Of a stretch of DNA of 64,000 bases, positions 1 to 8,592 are shown piece after piece. Source of the DNA: Streptosporangium becharense (GTDB taxonomy: Bacteria; Actinomycetota; Actinomycetes; Streptosporangiales; Streptosporangiaceae); assembly GCF_014204985.1 (NCBI RefSeq), contig NZ_JACHMP010000001.1, forward strand, positions 248,001-312,000. Reading direction: 5' to 3'. The position numbers and the translations under genes were made by a program. Under the pieces are notes generated by a model. It made no database searches, was not told the DNA's origin, and saw nothing but the letters and a program-made list of their open reading frames with translations. Position 1 is the first letter of the stretch, and each line of letters starts with the position of its first letter.

Positions 1-10
1 CGACCTGCAT
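1..10 (-). CDS. 5' end of a leftward gene cut by the window edge
   Basis: Read on the minus strand, an AAGGAG ribosome-binding site stands seven bases before an ATG whose last base pair is at position 10. Only the first three codons (Met-Gln-Val) are inside the window, so no product can be named. It diverges from the SDR gene at 174, which makes a regulator or pathway partner of that gene plausible, but this is inference from position only. Confidence 0.45.
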
Positions 11-173
11 CGTTCCTCTCCTTCTCTGGCAAATGGGTGTCAGCAATGCCGCCATCGTTTCCACAGGTCTTGGGTGATTCTGGAACTACGTGCTCCGGCT
101 CGGCAGCAAGCGCCTCCCAAGTTCCGCCCAAGCCCGCCTCCTAGCTTCGACCTCGACAAGGTTGGAGGACGGA

Positions 174-869
174 ATGGGTGACGTACTGATCGTCGGGGGT
201 ACCAGCGGGATCGGGCTGGAGCTGGCGCGGCACTTCGTACGGCGGGGCCGCGCGGTCGTGCTGACCGGCCGCCGGGCCGACGGGGCTGCCGAGGCCGCCG
301 CCGGGCTCGACGGGCCGATCCCCGCACGCGGGATCGGACTGGACCTGGCCGAGCCGGGCACGCTGGCCGCCGCGCTCGCCGACGTGGGCGAAGTGGACCG
401 GCTGGCCCTGGTCGCCGTGGAACGCGACCAGAACACCGTCGCCGACTACGACCACGAGCGGGCGAACCGTCTCACGACGTTGAAGCTGGTCGGCTACACC
501 GAGGTGGTGCGCGTGCTGGCGCCGCGCCTGTCCGCGGACGCCTCGGTCCTGCTGTTCGGCGGGGCCGCGCGGGAACGGCCGTACCCCGGCTCCACGACCG
601 TGTCCATCGTCAACGCCGGGATCGTCGGCATGGTGGCCACGCTGGCGGCGGAACTGGCGCCGACGCGGGTCAACGCGATCCACCCGGGCGCGGTGGCCGA
701 CACCCCGTTCTGGGCGAACGGGGGCGCGCTGCTCGACGCGATCGCGCAGCGTACGCTCACCGGCCGCGTCCCGGCGATGGCCGACGTGGTCGACGCGGCG
801 GCGTTCCTGCTGGACAACCCCGCCGTGAACGCGGTCAACCTGACCGTCGACGGCGGTTGGCGGGCCTGA
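174..869 (+). CDS. SDR-family protein lacking the YxxxK dyad
   Basis: This 231-residue Rossmann-fold protein belongs to the short-chain dehydrogenase/reductase family. The cofactor loop GTSGIG is at residues 9-14 and the family's N-A-I-H-P-G segment is near residue 170. Where the catalytic Tyr-x-x-x-Lys should stand, the sequence reads V-S-I-V-N, so both catalytic residues appear replaced, as in a recognisable subset of small actinobacterial SDRs. The start at 174 follows a GGAGG sequence. An upstream in-frame extension to 90 has no ribosome-binding site and unlikely composition. Substrate is unknown. A gene on the other strand starts at the window edge, so the two probably share a promoter region of about 160 bases. 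Confidence 0.85.
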   Translation: MGDVLIVGGTSGIGLELARHFVRRGRAVVLTGRRADGAAEAAAGLDGPIPARGIGLDLAEPGTLAAALADVGEVDRLALVAVERDQNTVADYDHERANRLTTLKLVGYTEVVRVLAPRLSADASVLLFGGAARERPYPGSTTVSIVNAGIVGMVATLAAELAPTRVNAIHPGAVADTPFWANGGALLDAIAQRTLTGRVPAMADVVDAAAFLLDNPAVNAVNLTVDGGWRA

Positions 870-895
870 ACCACCACAGTGAACAGAGGACATTC

Positions 896-1253
896 ATGTC
901 ACATGACGAAGCGCTCCTGGACGTCCCGTCCGTGTCCGCACGGGAATTGGAGGAGCATCTCACCATGTGGTCGGCGCAGACCGGAGTCAGGACAGGGGTG
1001 TGGGCCCTGCCCAAGGAACCTCTCCCCGGACATGTCGGGCGAGTCGCCTGCGGGACGATCGACGACGGGCTGCGGGAGATGGAGCTGCAGCCAGGGGTCC
1101 GCGCGCTCTCGCTCGCCCTCACCATGAGCCCCAGCGGCCTGCGGCGACGGTCAGCGACGACGGCGGCGGCAGATGGGCCGACGCGCTCGGCGCGCGGCTG
1201 CGCGGCCGGCAGGCCGAGTTCGCGCGCCTGGGCGGTGTCCTGACCATCAACTC
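896..1253 (+). pseudogene. histidine-kinase ATPase-domain remnant
   Basis: This is a fragment of a two-component sensor kinase of the actinobacterial type with C-terminal HATPase_c. The first frame carries a helix ending W-S-A-x-T-G-V, then W-A-L-P-K-E-P-L-P and Q-P-G-V-R-A-L-S-L. The frame then changes near 1139, after which S-D-D-G-G-G (the G1 ATP-binding box) and R-L-R-G-R-Q-A-E-F-A-R-L-G-G follow in another frame. The sensor, the phospho-accepting His and the last strand are missing. Homology stops at about 1250, where an oppositely oriented ABC-exporter remnant begins. Assignment rests on recognising the motif order. It is certainly not an intact kinase. Confidence 0.6.
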
Positions 1254-2318
1254 GTCCAAGGGCACGCCGCCGAGCCGTACGCGGCCCGCGGTGGGCGGGC
1301 GCAGGCCGGCCAGCAGCAGCGACAGGGTGGACTTGCCGATGCCGCTGGGACCCGCGACGACGAGATGTTCGCCGGGTTCGACGGTGAAGGTCAGATCGTG
1401 CACGACCGGTACGGCCCCGGCGTCGTAGGCGAAGCCGAGACCTTCGGCCTGGAGACGGTAACCGGTGGGGGTGACGATGGCAGGCCTGGTCGGTGAGGTG
1501 ACGGCGGGGGTGGTCGTCGTCTCGGAGAGCCTGCGCAGGGTGACCGCGAGTGCCACGCCCCAGCCGCCGGCGACACCGGTGAGCGCGCGCATGGCGGGCT
1601 CAAGTCCGGTCGCCAGATAGGTCATCGCGCCCACGACCTCGCCGGCGGTCAACCGGCCGTCCTGGACCAGTGAGCGCGCGGTGAGCAGCAACATCAGTAA
1701 CGGGAGATGCGCGCCGAGCGCGACGACGAGGCGGCGGCCGGTCCCGGCGCGGGCCAGGGCTGTGGTCGCGGCCGACTGGGCGGCGACGGCCTCACGTACG
1801 GTGGCGTGGGCCTGGTGGTGCGCGCCGCAGGCGGCGACGTCACGCGTACCGGCCAGGATCGGGGTGACCCGGGCCGTGAGCGTCTCAGCCGTCAGGACCA
1901 ACGCGCGCTGGCGGGTGACCAGGGCGCGCAACAACCGCACGAACACCAGCAGCGCCACCACCACGGGAACGGCGACGATGGCGGCGGCCACCGGGGACAG
2001 CAGCAGGAGGCCGGCCAGGGCGGCGATCAGGGAGACGCCGAACTGGCGGGTGCTACGCAGGAGCGCCGAGAGCAGGTCGCGGACGGTCTCGACCTGACCG
2101 GTGAGGCGGGTGACGGCGGCGGTGTCCGGGGGCGTGTCCGTGGTGGTGGCACGGGTGACGGTGGCGGTGACCACCGCGGTGATCAGATCGTCGCGCAGAG
2201 GCTCGATCACCGCCGCCAGGCACGGGAGCATCAGCTGGGGGGCGGCGGCTTTGACGATCATCGTCACGCCCAGCAGGCCGAGCCAGCCCAGCCCGGCTGC
2301 CGGGGTTCGCGGCCAGGA
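1240..2318 (-). pseudogene. ABC exporter (permease-ATPase) remnant, truncated at both ends
   Basis: This is part of a type-I ABC exporter half-transporter. Read leftward it holds the membrane domain with several hydrophobic helices (for example around 2030-1930 and 1690-1620), a linker, and the beginning of the nucleotide-binding domain with Walker A G-P-S-G-I-G-K-S-T near 1340. It ends at V-P-L-D-E-L, before the Q-loop, signature and Walker B motifs, so it cannot hydrolyse ATP. The 5' end, with the first helix G-L-G-W-L-G-L-L-G-V, is joined directly to an SDR remnant at about 2318. Both ends are deletion junctions. The open frame is long only because decay is recent. Confidence 0.75.
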
Positions 2319-2648
2319 AGCCCTGGTCCATGGCCGTGCCGATGAGCAGGCCGGACACCATCGTGGGGAGACCTTCGACGCCCGCGTTGTTGACCAGCAC
2401 GTCCAACCGGCCGTACGTGGTCTCGATCCACTTGGCCGCGGCGTCGATGTCGGCCTGATCGGTGACGTCCAGCCTCAGATGGCGGCCTCGACCCCCAGGC
2501 CGGTGAGCCGGGTGACGGCCTCGGCACCGCGTTCGGCCGAGCGGGCGCCGACCAGTACGACGGTACCCGCCTCGCCCAGCAGCCTGGCGACCTCGTAACC
2601 GATGCCCTTGTTCGCCCCGGTGACCAGCGCGATCGTGTCCTGCGTCAT
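2319..2648 (-). pseudogene. SDR dehydrogenase N-terminal remnant, frameshifted
   Basis: The ATG at 2648 follows a GGGAG ribosome-binding site and opens a classical SDR with V-T-G-A-N-K-G-I-G at residues 8-16. The frame breaks near 2478. The continuation (L-D-V-T-D-Q-A-D-I and V-N-N-A-G-V-E) is in the next frame and then runs into the ABC-exporter remnant at about 2318. The Ser-Tyr-Lys catalytic half is absent. It was probably a carbonyl reductase-like SDR. It is now non-functional. Confidence 0.8.
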
Positions 2649-2977
2649 GACGTTCTCCCTGTCGTCGGTGAGAACACCCATGGTGATTCGGGCTTCTGGA
2701 GCGGATCTGAAGGGCCAGACTTGAGTACGGCTCAAGGCGATGACTGAAAACCCATCGCCTGCTCCTCGGCGACACTCCGTGCCCGGTGACGATCGGATGC
2801 GACAGTCCGTCCCGGCCGCTCCGTCATCGGCACCCACGGGAGAGTCTGCGGACGTCCGTGTGACGGGCCGTTGAAGATCATTGGCCCCTTAAAGCGTGGC
2901 GGCCACGATGGTGGTGCGGATTCCCGCACCTTGGCGGACGAACGCCCGATCTTAACGATGGCCTCGCCGACCGTGCC
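2649..2977. other. gap: no gene recognised
   Basis: These 329 bases lie between two gene remnants. They probably contain the old promoter of the leftward SDR and the eroded 5' part of the TPR gene to the right. No conserved frame, operator or hairpin stood out. Confidence 0.4.
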
Positions 2978-3247
2978 GTGCGCATCCACCGAGCTCCGGC
3001 GACGTCCGACGCCAGGCGCCTGCCGCAGCTCGCCTCGTCCCTGAACAACCTCGGCTGGCGCCTCCTGGCGCTCAGCCGGTTCGAGGATGCCCTGGTCCCC
3101 TTGAACGAGGCCGTCGCCCTTTACCGCCGGCATGTCGAATCGCCCGACGGGCACGCACGCAGCCTCTACAACCTCGGTGTCGGCCTGGGGCACCTGCGGC
3201 GCCACCGCGAGGCCCGCGCCGCCGAGCGTGAGGCCAGACGCCTCTAA
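2978..3247 (+). pseudogene. TPR-protein C-terminal fragment
   Basis: About 80 residues match the tetratricopeptide repeats found at the C-terminus of actinobacterial NB-ARC/AfsR-like ATPases. One helix pair reads A-S-S-L-N-N-L-G-W-R-L and E-A-V-A-L-Y-R-R, and a second N-L-G-V-G-L-G followed by E-A-R-A-A-E. No start codon with a ribosome-binding site and no N-terminal domain precede it, so it is read as the surviving 3' end of a much longer gene. A stand-alone two-repeat protein is the alternative but is unlikely. Confidence 0.55.
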
Positions 3248-3369
3248 GGACCGTGAAGAACATCCGCGAGAAATCCGGCGTTAAGCGACCACCGCAGATG
3301 GTGCACCGATTAGGTTTCCGTGCCGCGCCCGTCTGTACGTGTGAGATCGACTCACGAGAGGCTGGCACG

Positions 3370-3954
3370 ATGCGGAAACTGATCTTCGGAATGAACGTGA
3401 CCCTGGACGGCTACATCGCCGCGATCGGCGACGACATCGGCTGGAGTGGGGGGGAGGGGCCGGACTCATCGCCGAGCGCCGAGCTGTTCCAGTGGTGGTA
3501 CGACCAGATGCGGGCAAGCGATCTGTCACTGTACGGGCGCAAGTTGTGGGAAACGATGAGCTCCCACTGGCCGACCGGCGACCAGCAGCCCAACGCTACC
3601 CCGGCGGAGATCGAGTTCGCGCGCCTCTGGCGGGACATGCCGAAGGTGGTGTTCTCATCGACGATCGACAAGGTCGACTGGAACACCCGCCTGGTCACCG
3701 GCGACGCGGTCGCCGAGATCGCCCGGCTCAGGGCCGAGGACGGCGGCCCGATGGACATCGGCGGTGCGACGCTCGCCGGGGCGGCCATGCGGGCCGGGCT
3801 GATCGACGAGTACGCGCTGGTCACCGTGCCGGTCCTGGTGGGCGGCGGCACGCCGTTCTTCACCGCGCTGGACAGCTGGGTGAACCTGAACCTGGTCGAG
3901 ACGCGGACATTTCCCGGCGGCGTGGTGCTGACCCGATACGAGACGAGGCGATGA
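3370..3954 (+). CDS. dihydrofolate-reductase-like (RibD C-terminal domain) protein
   Basis: This 194-residue protein has the RibD_C/DHFR fold. It opens with M-R-K-L-I-F-G-M-N-V-T-L-D-G-Y, has Y-G-R-K-L-W-E-T-M near residue 58, and shows the NADPH-binding M-D-I-G-G-A-T-L-A near residue 130. Members are NADPH-dependent reductases of unknown substrate and are widespread in actinomycetes. The ATG at 3370 begins exactly at the family's conserved N-terminus, so the in-frame upstream extension was rejected. A second member of the family is encoded at 14315. It is followed convergently by the ECF sigma gene, with about 200 bases between. Confidence 0.85.
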   Translation: MRKLIFGMNVTLDGYIAAIGDDIGWSGGEGPDSSPSAELFQWWYDQMRASDLSLYGRKLWETMSSHWPTGDQQPNATPAEIEFARLWRDMPKVVFSSTIDKVDWNTRLVTGDAVAEIARLRAEDGGPMDIGGATLAGAAMRAGLIDEYALVTVPVLVGGGTPFFTALDSWVNLNLVETRTFPGGVVLTRYETRR

Positions 3955-4151
3955 GCACGGGCCAAATGCTCGGCTCGTAAGGCCAGGTCGAAATCCTTCC
4001 TGGCGTGCTCACGGTGACTCTCGGCGATGAGGGAACCTTTCCCCGGCCCTTCCTTGTGTTCCGAGTGAGCTGTTGACCGACTCGCTGAAGATGAGGACGA
4101 CGGTGACGCCGGCCCGTGCGCTGGACTCGTCGGCGATGGGGACTTGTCTGA

Positions 4152-5159
4152 TCACAACGTCGCGGGCAGGCCCAGCCATGGTTTGTCGGTGGCGTCGAAT
4201 CCGGTGAGCTCGGCGATCTTCCCGTCGACGATGTGCAGGACCGCGATGGTGAACAAACGGTGTTCCGGGTCGTCGGGGGTACGGAGGTACAGCACGGCGG
4301 CAGGCATGCGGTTGACCGTCGTGGCGATGCAGCGCCAGTCGTCGTGGCCGTGCTGGAAGAGCCCACCGGAGACCCAGCCGTCCACCGCGTCCTTGGCCGT
4401 GACGGTCAAGGTGCCCGGCTCGGGCAGCATCGCGAAGCGCAGGTCGTCGCGCAGCAGGGCCATCAGCCCGTCGAGGTCGTTGCGCTCATGGGCGTCCATG
4501 TACGACTTCACCACGCCGCGCTCGTCATCCGACAGCTCGTGCGTGGCAGGGCTCCGCCAGTCGAGGCGGCGGTCGGGCACCTGCCCGCGCATCGTCACGC
4601 GCGCCCGCTGCAGTGCGCTGGTCACCGAAGCGACGGTCAGCTCGAGGGCGTTGGCGGCCTTCGACGCCGGCCAGCCGAGGACGTCGCGCAGGATGAACAC
4701 CGCCCGCTGCCGCGGCGGCAGGTGCTGGACGGCGACGATGAACGCCAGCTCGATCGTCTCCCGCGCCACCACCGACTCCTGCGGGTCCTCCGGGAGCATC
4801 CGGTCCGGGTAGGGCTGCAGGTAGCGCACCTCCGAGTCCGCGTCCGGCAGCCCGGCGGGCACGGGTGTGCGGTCGTTGCGCTTGTCCAGGAAGTCGAGGC
4901 AGGCGTTCGTCGCGATCCGGTACAGCCAGGTCCGCAGCGCAGCGTGGCCCTTGAACGACTCCCGCTTGTTCCACGCCCGCAGGAACGTCTCCTGCGTCAT
5001 GTCCTGGGCGTCCTCGTAGTTCGCGAGCATCCGGTAGCAGTGCACCTGCAGCTCACGCCGGTAGCGCTCCGTGATGAACGCGAACTGTGCTGCGTCGTTC
5101 GAGCGGGCCGCCGCGATGAACGCGGCCCCGTCGTCGCCTGGCAGTCTGGCATCGGTCAT
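4152..5159 (-). CDS. ECF sigma factor with C-terminal SnoaL-like domain (SigG/SigJ type)
   Basis: This 335-residue extracytoplasmic-function sigma factor has region 2 at residues ~25-92 (H-C-Y-R-M-L, Q-E-T-F-L-R-A-W) and region 4 at ~140-190 (L-P-P-R-Q-R-A-V-F, helix-turn-helix L-T-V-A-S-V-T-S-A-L-Q-R-A-R). A SnoaL_2-like domain follows from ~210 to the end. In ECF groups with such a tail the extra domain replaces an anti-sigma factor and tunes activity, and no anti-sigma gene is seen here. The ATG at 5159 stands nine bases after GGAAGGA. A TTG three codons earlier is less well placed. Its targets are unknown. The nearest rightward gene is the RibD_C reductase. Confidence 0.9.
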   Translation of the reverse strand: MTDARLPGDDGAAFIAAARSNDAAQFAFITERYRRELQVHCYRMLANYEDAQDMTQETFLRAWNKRESFKGHAALRTWLYRIATNACLDFLDKRNDRTPVPAGLPDADSEVRYLQPYPDRMLPEDPQESVVARETIELAFIVAVQHLPPRQRAVFILRDVLGWPASKAANALELTVASVTSALQRARVTMRGQVPDRRLDWRSPATHELSDDERGVVKSYMDAHERNDLDGLMALLRDDLRFAMLPEPGTLTVTAKDAVDGWVSGGLFQHGHDDWRCIATTVNRMPAAVLYLRTPDDPEHRLFTIAVLHIVDGKIAELTGFDATDKPWLGLPATL

Positions 5160-5491
5160 GGTCGTCAATCCTTCCGCGGGTGGCGAGGGGCTACCAGAAC
5201 CGACGACGTGGCGGAGGATTTCTGAGCGGTGGAGCCGCTGACACCGGGCCGTTCGTCGGGCCGGATGGGTCGGGTCGATCCAGGGGACTGACCCCCGTGT
5301 CCATCAGCCGCGTGAACAGACCCCGCCGGACGTGCCGGACGGGGGCGTGGTGTGCGGTGAGCCTTCAGGCCAAAAGTCCCAGGGGTTCGGGTGCTCCCCG
5401 GGCCTGACGGCCGGGCGGTGGCCATGTCGTGGCGCGCGCCGGAGCTGTCACCGGCATCGTGCCGACGGCCACTGCCGCCGGCACGGCCTGG
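5160..5491. other. gap: sigma-gene upstream region, nothing else recognised
   Basis: These 332 bases separate the sigma-factor start from the 3' end of the serine hydrolase. They must hold the sigma promoter. No credible small gene, repeat or strong terminator was recognised. Confidence 0.4.
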
Positions 5492-6901
5492 TCAGCTTGC
5501 GGCCTGCCCGCCGCAGAACGCCGCCTTGACGAGCCCGTCCAGCAGCTTCGGATAAGTGGTGAGGTCGAGTGCGGCGTCGCCGGCGGTCAGCGAGGCGGTC
5601 AGGGTCTTGCCGCCGTCGGGCGAGCTGTACATCAGCGCCGCGTAGCCCGCCGGAGGGCTGCCGTTGTGGTTGAGCACGGTGCCGCAGGCCGGGCCCAGGT
5701 CCTGCACGAACATCCCCAGGCCGTAGCGGCCGTAGAGGGGGTCGCTCTTCGGGTGCGGCGTGCGCATCTCGACCAGCAGTTCGGCCGGCAGGAGCTTGCC
5801 GCCGTTCAGCGCGGAGAAGAACGTGTGGAGATCCTTGGTGGTCGAGATCATGTCACCGGCGCCTGCCAGCAGGGAGGGGTTCTGGCGGGAGACGTCGGCC
5901 ACCTTCCACTGGCCGGCGTCCTGGTAGCGGAAGTAACCGTGGGCGTACGGCCTGGGCAGCTGTGCCCGGTTGCCCGGCACCACGGTGCCCTTCAGGTCGA
6001 GCGGCCGCAGGATCCGCCGCTTCAACTCGGCGTCGAACGAGCGGCCGGTGACCTTCTCGATCAGCAGCCTGGCCAGCGTGTAGTTGGTGTTGGAGTAGCT
6101 CCAGTCCGTCCCCGGCGCGAACTTCGCCGGCTTGGACAGCGCGAACCGCACCAGCTCCTGTGGCCGGTAGGAGTGGAACCGGTTGTCCAGCCACTCCTTG
6201 CCCGTCGCGGGGAGACCGGGCACCCATGTCCCGTCGGGGTCGAGGTCGCCGGTGTAGTTGAACAATCCGCTGGTGTGCTGCAGCAGCATTCGCACCGTGA
6301 TTCGCCGGTCCAGTCCGAACTCGGGCAGGTGGCCGGCCACCGGGGCGTCCAGCCCGATCTCGCCCTCGGCCACCAGCTGCAGCACCACGGTCGCGACGAA
6401 GGTCTTGGTGACGCTGCCCACCCGGAAATGCCCGTTCGTCGGCGGCTTCGCGCTCGCGGCCAGCTTGCGCTGCCCGGCGCTGCCGGCCCACTCGCCCCGC
6501 TCATCGCTCACGCGCACCTGCACACCGAGGAAACCGGCATCAATGAACGCCTGGACGGCCTTCTGCAGCTCCGGGCGATCGCGCCCGGCGATGGCCCTCG
6601 ACACGGCCGCGCTGCTGTCCGCGGCGGCCGCACCCGCCGTGGCCACCGCGGGTGCGGTCGTCCCGGCCAGCAGCCCGGCCGCCAGCGCTGTGACCGCCAC
6701 CGGCCGGAAGATGGTGTGTCGGCGCCTCAGCGCGCCATTGTCACGGCGTATCGTCCCGAACGCTTCGGCGTGCGTCGCACCGCCCTGGCTGAACAGGGCG
6801 ACCAGCCCGGGAATCCGCCCGGACCCGACATGCCGTTCCAGCACCTCGCGCAGTCTGCGCAGCCCTGCCGCGGAGAAGCCACGGTTGCCTTGTTCCATCA
6901 T
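5492..6901 (-). CDS. chimeric class-C beta-lactamase-family serine hydrolase
   Basis: This is a 469-residue penicillin-binding/class-C beta-lactamase-fold hydrolase. The active-site motifs S163-V-T-K166, Y269-S-N271 and H412-N-G are intact, so it is probably a D-alanyl-D-alanine carboxypeptidase or esterase. The first ~52 residues (S-A-A-G-L-R-R-L-R-E-V-L and G-R-I-P-G-L-V-A-L) are themselves the N-terminus of a second hydrolase of this family. They are joined in frame to R-R-R-H-T-I-F, a signal-peptide-like hydrophobic stretch (residues ~63-90) and a complete catalytic domain. The AAGGA ribosome-binding site precedes ATG-ATG at 6901, so the fusion start is the usable one. No ATG or GTG lies in frame just before the inner signal sequence. 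Export may therefore be altered, with the buried signal acting as an internal membrane anchor. Confidence 0.85.
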   Translation of the reverse strand: MMEQGNRGFSAAGLRRLREVLERHVGSGRIPGLVALFSQGGATHAEAFGTIRRDNGALRRRHTIFRPVAVTALAAGLLAGTTAPAVATAGAAAADSSAAVSRAIAGRDRPELQKAVQAFIDAGFLGVQVRVSDERGEWAGSAGQRKLAASAKPPTNGHFRVGSVTKTFVATVVLQLVAEGEIGLDAPVAGHLPEFGLDRRITVRMLLQHTSGLFNYTGDLDPDGTWVPGLPATGKEWLDNRFHSYRPQELVRFALSKPAKFAPGTDWSYSNTNYTLARLLIEKVTGRSFDAELKRRILRPLDLKGTVVPGNRAQLPRPYAHGYFRYQDAGQWKVADVSRQNPSLLAGAGDMISTTKDLHTFFSALNGGKLLPAELLVEMRTPHPKSDPLYGRYGLGMFVQDLGPACGTVLNHNGSPPAGYAALMYSSPDGGKTLTASLTAGDAALDLTTYPKLLDGLVKAAFCGGQAAS

Positions 6902-6915
6902 GAGTGTCCTTACCT

Positions 6916-6939
6916 ACAGTGTTCGATCCACAGTGTTCG
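6916..6939 (-). promoter_or_regulatory. 10-bp direct repeat upstream of the serine hydrolase
   Basis: The decamer ACAGTGTTCG (plus-strand reading) occurs at 6916-6925 and again at 6930-6939, a 14-base period, immediately upstream of the ribosome-binding site of the chimeric hydrolase. It may be a repressor or activator site. The binding protein is unknown. Confidence 0.4.
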
Positions 6940-7232
6940 GTCTTGTGAGCCCCGTCTCGGCGTGGCGCTCATGGGCAGCCGTCGGCGACGCACGAGGGCC
7001 GGGAGCGAGGTCGGCGTGGCCGGTTCGCAGCCCCGAGGGCGTAGTCGCCGAACCGTTCATGGCATCCACCATCGCCGGCCGCGCCGATATCGGACCGTCA
7101 CCGGGCCGACGCCGCCGCTGACACGCGGCGAGAAGTAGCCGGCCGTACATGACCCCGTGGCCGCTCAGCGCGGACAGCCGACGAAAACGGTGCCCTGTCG
7201 ACGGCCCCGGGGCGTGATGTGCTGTGTCGTTA

Positions 7233-7628
7233 TCAGAGGGTCTTGTCGTCTTCTGCGGTGTCTTCGCCGGCGGAGCGCGCGATGTCGGCAATCAGCCGCT
7301 TGCGCTCCCGGGCCGGGGCGTAGCCGCCATCGGAGTAGTTCTTGACGAACGCCTCGGCGAACTCCACCGGGTCGTCCCCGACGATCCCACGGATCGGTGT
7401 CCCATCCGCGGCGGCCTGCTCGAACAGGTCAGCCAGGTCTTCGAACATCGACGCACTGCTGTCGCCGTCGGTCGGCACGAAGTGCATCAGGTACCGCTCG
7501 ATCGCTTCGACCGCCGTGCGCTGGTTCGGCGGAAGCCGTCTCACGCGTGCCTGGTACTCCCGCCACCGCCGCTTGGGGCCGATCACCTTTGCGAGGAAGC
7601 CACCCTTTTCAGCGTCGGACATGGTCAT
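7233..7628 (-). CDS. DUF1048 protein, PadR partner
   Basis: This 131-residue, mostly helical soluble protein belongs to DUF1048, a family almost always encoded directly after a PadR regulator. Visible features are K-R-R-W-R-E-Y-Q-A-R-V near the start, L-P-P-N-Q-R-T-A-V-E-A-I-E-R-Y in the middle, and a charged end. The ATG at 7628 overlaps the PadR stop as ATGA, which indicates translational coupling, and an ATG two codons later is the alternative start. Its biochemical role is not established. The strict pairing suggests it modulates or depends on the PadR protein. Confidence 0.8.
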   Translation of the reverse strand: MTMSDAEKGGFLAKVIGPKRRWREYQARVRRLPPNQRTAVEAIERYLMHFVPTDGDSSASMFEDLADLFEQAAADGTPIRGIVGDDPVEFAEAFVKNYSDGGYAPARERKRLIADIARSAGEDTAEDDKTL

Positions 7629-7954
7629 CTGCCTCCTTTGCGGAGCTGATCGAGCCGTTCTGAAAGGAAGCTCCAGGTCTTCCAGAATTCTTCGAGGTAC
7701 GCCTGCCCCTGCACGTTCAGGGAGTACACCTTGCGCGGCGGCCCCTTCTCGGAGGGGACCTTCTCCACGTCGACGAGGCCGCGCTGCTCGATCCTGACCA
7801 GCAGCGCGTAGATGGTGCCCTCGGCGATGTCGGAGAAGCCCTGCTCGCGCAGCCAAGCGGTGATCTCGTAGCCGTAGGCGGCCCGGTCGGACAGGGTCGC
7901 CAGGACGATGCCCTCCAGCGTTCCCTTGAGCATCTCCGTCAGCTGCTTGCCCAC
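7625..7954 (-). CDS. PadR-family transcriptional regulator
   Basis: This 109-residue winged-helix repressor has the PadR signature: L-K-G-T-L-E-G-I-V-L-A-T-L, then G-Y-E-I-T-A-W-L, then E-G-T-I-Y-A-L-L-V-R-I-E-Q-R-G-L and the wing K-G-P-P-R-K-V-Y. The GTG at 7954 follows a G-rich Shine-Dalgarno-like run and sits at the family's usual start, so the 18-codon upstream extension was rejected. It is first in a two-gene operon with the DUF1048 gene. A repeated palindrome around its own promoter (7985-8021) indicates autoregulation. Confidence 0.9.
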   Translation of the reverse strand: MGKQLTEMLKGTLEGIVLATLSDRAAYGYEITAWLREQGFSDIAEGTIYALLVRIEQRGLVDVEKVPSEKGPPRKVYSLNVQGQAYLEEFWKTWSFLSERLDQLRKGGR

Positions 7955-7984
7955 GGAACACCCCTTTTCGGCTACTCGGTGACG

Positions 7985-8029
7985 CTGACTACCGGTACAA
8001 AGTAACACTGACTACCGGTACTTAGCAAC
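7985..8029 (-). promoter_or_regulatory. PadR promoter with tandem operator
   Basis: The 14-mer CTGACTACCGGTAC occurs at 7985-7998 and 8008-8021, a 23-base period, and each copy contains the palindrome TACCGGTA. On the minus strand a -35-like TTGCTA and a -10-like TTACTT separated by 17 bases fall between and over the two copies. The layout is that of an autorepressed padR promoter with two operator sites on nearly the same helical face. Confidence 0.6.
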
Positions 8030-8321
8030 ACGGAATAGCTAAAGCGCAGGCTGGGACCGCCCGCATGCGACGGCGGGCGACGCGATCGCCAAAAGCCCGC
8101 CAAGGGAGATACCGCCGTCATCTCCGGGGCTGTGCGACCGCGCCGGTATCGGTTCGTTGGCCAGTCACCGCATCATCGCCAGCGGTTGCGCCTCCCGCTG
8201 TCCCGCCTCGTCCTCTCACACGGCCCAGCCCGGAGCAGGTTTGGCGGCTGGTGACACGGTGGTTAACGGCACTCGCAGAAGGCCGCCGAGAAAGTGAGTG
8301 CCACCCTGAAGGTGTACGGCC

Positions 8322-8592
8322 TCAGCGACCGGCGCCTCCGGCCGGCTTGGCCCGGACGTCGTCGCCTGGTTCCGCAAGCGGTGCCTCCTGCGGCGCGTCC
8401 GGCGAGGCATCCGACAGCTGCCCCCGCCGCTGCATCTCGTCGAATGCGATATGGGCGACGTCACGCGGATGGATGCCGCTGCCCAGCCCGCGCACCGGCC
8501 GCGCCGGACGGGCTGGCCGAAGATCGCCGAGCCCACCGCGTCCATGCCGACCAGGCGCAATCTGGGCTGGTCGCGGCGCAGCCTCATACGAG
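8322..8592 (-). pseudogene. PLP-dependent cysteine-synthase-like C-terminal remnant
   Basis: Read leftward, the first frame gives L-R-L-V-G-M-D-A-V-G-S-A-I-F-G-Q-P. After a frame change near 8490 come G-L-G-S-G-I-H-P-R-D-V-A-H and F-D-E-M-Q-R-R, ending at a TGA at 8322. This order matches the C-terminal third of fold-type II PLP enzymes such as cysteine synthase or SbnA-like synthases (V-x-P-V-G-S-x-x-F-G, then G-x-G). The PLP lysine and the N-terminal two thirds are absent. It is a decayed fragment with no intact neighbour to explain it. Confidence 0.6.

Noticed and set aside
5429..7138. 569-codon plus-strand frame opposite the serine hydrolase
   Set aside because: It is the typical GC-rich antisense shadow; the minus-strand frame has S-x-x-K, Y-x-N and H-N-G motifs.
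7233..7961. Long frame extending the DUF1048 protein upstream through the padR gene
   Set aside because: The upstream part is the antisense-like shift of padR; the ATGA overlap at 7628 and family N-terminus define the true start.
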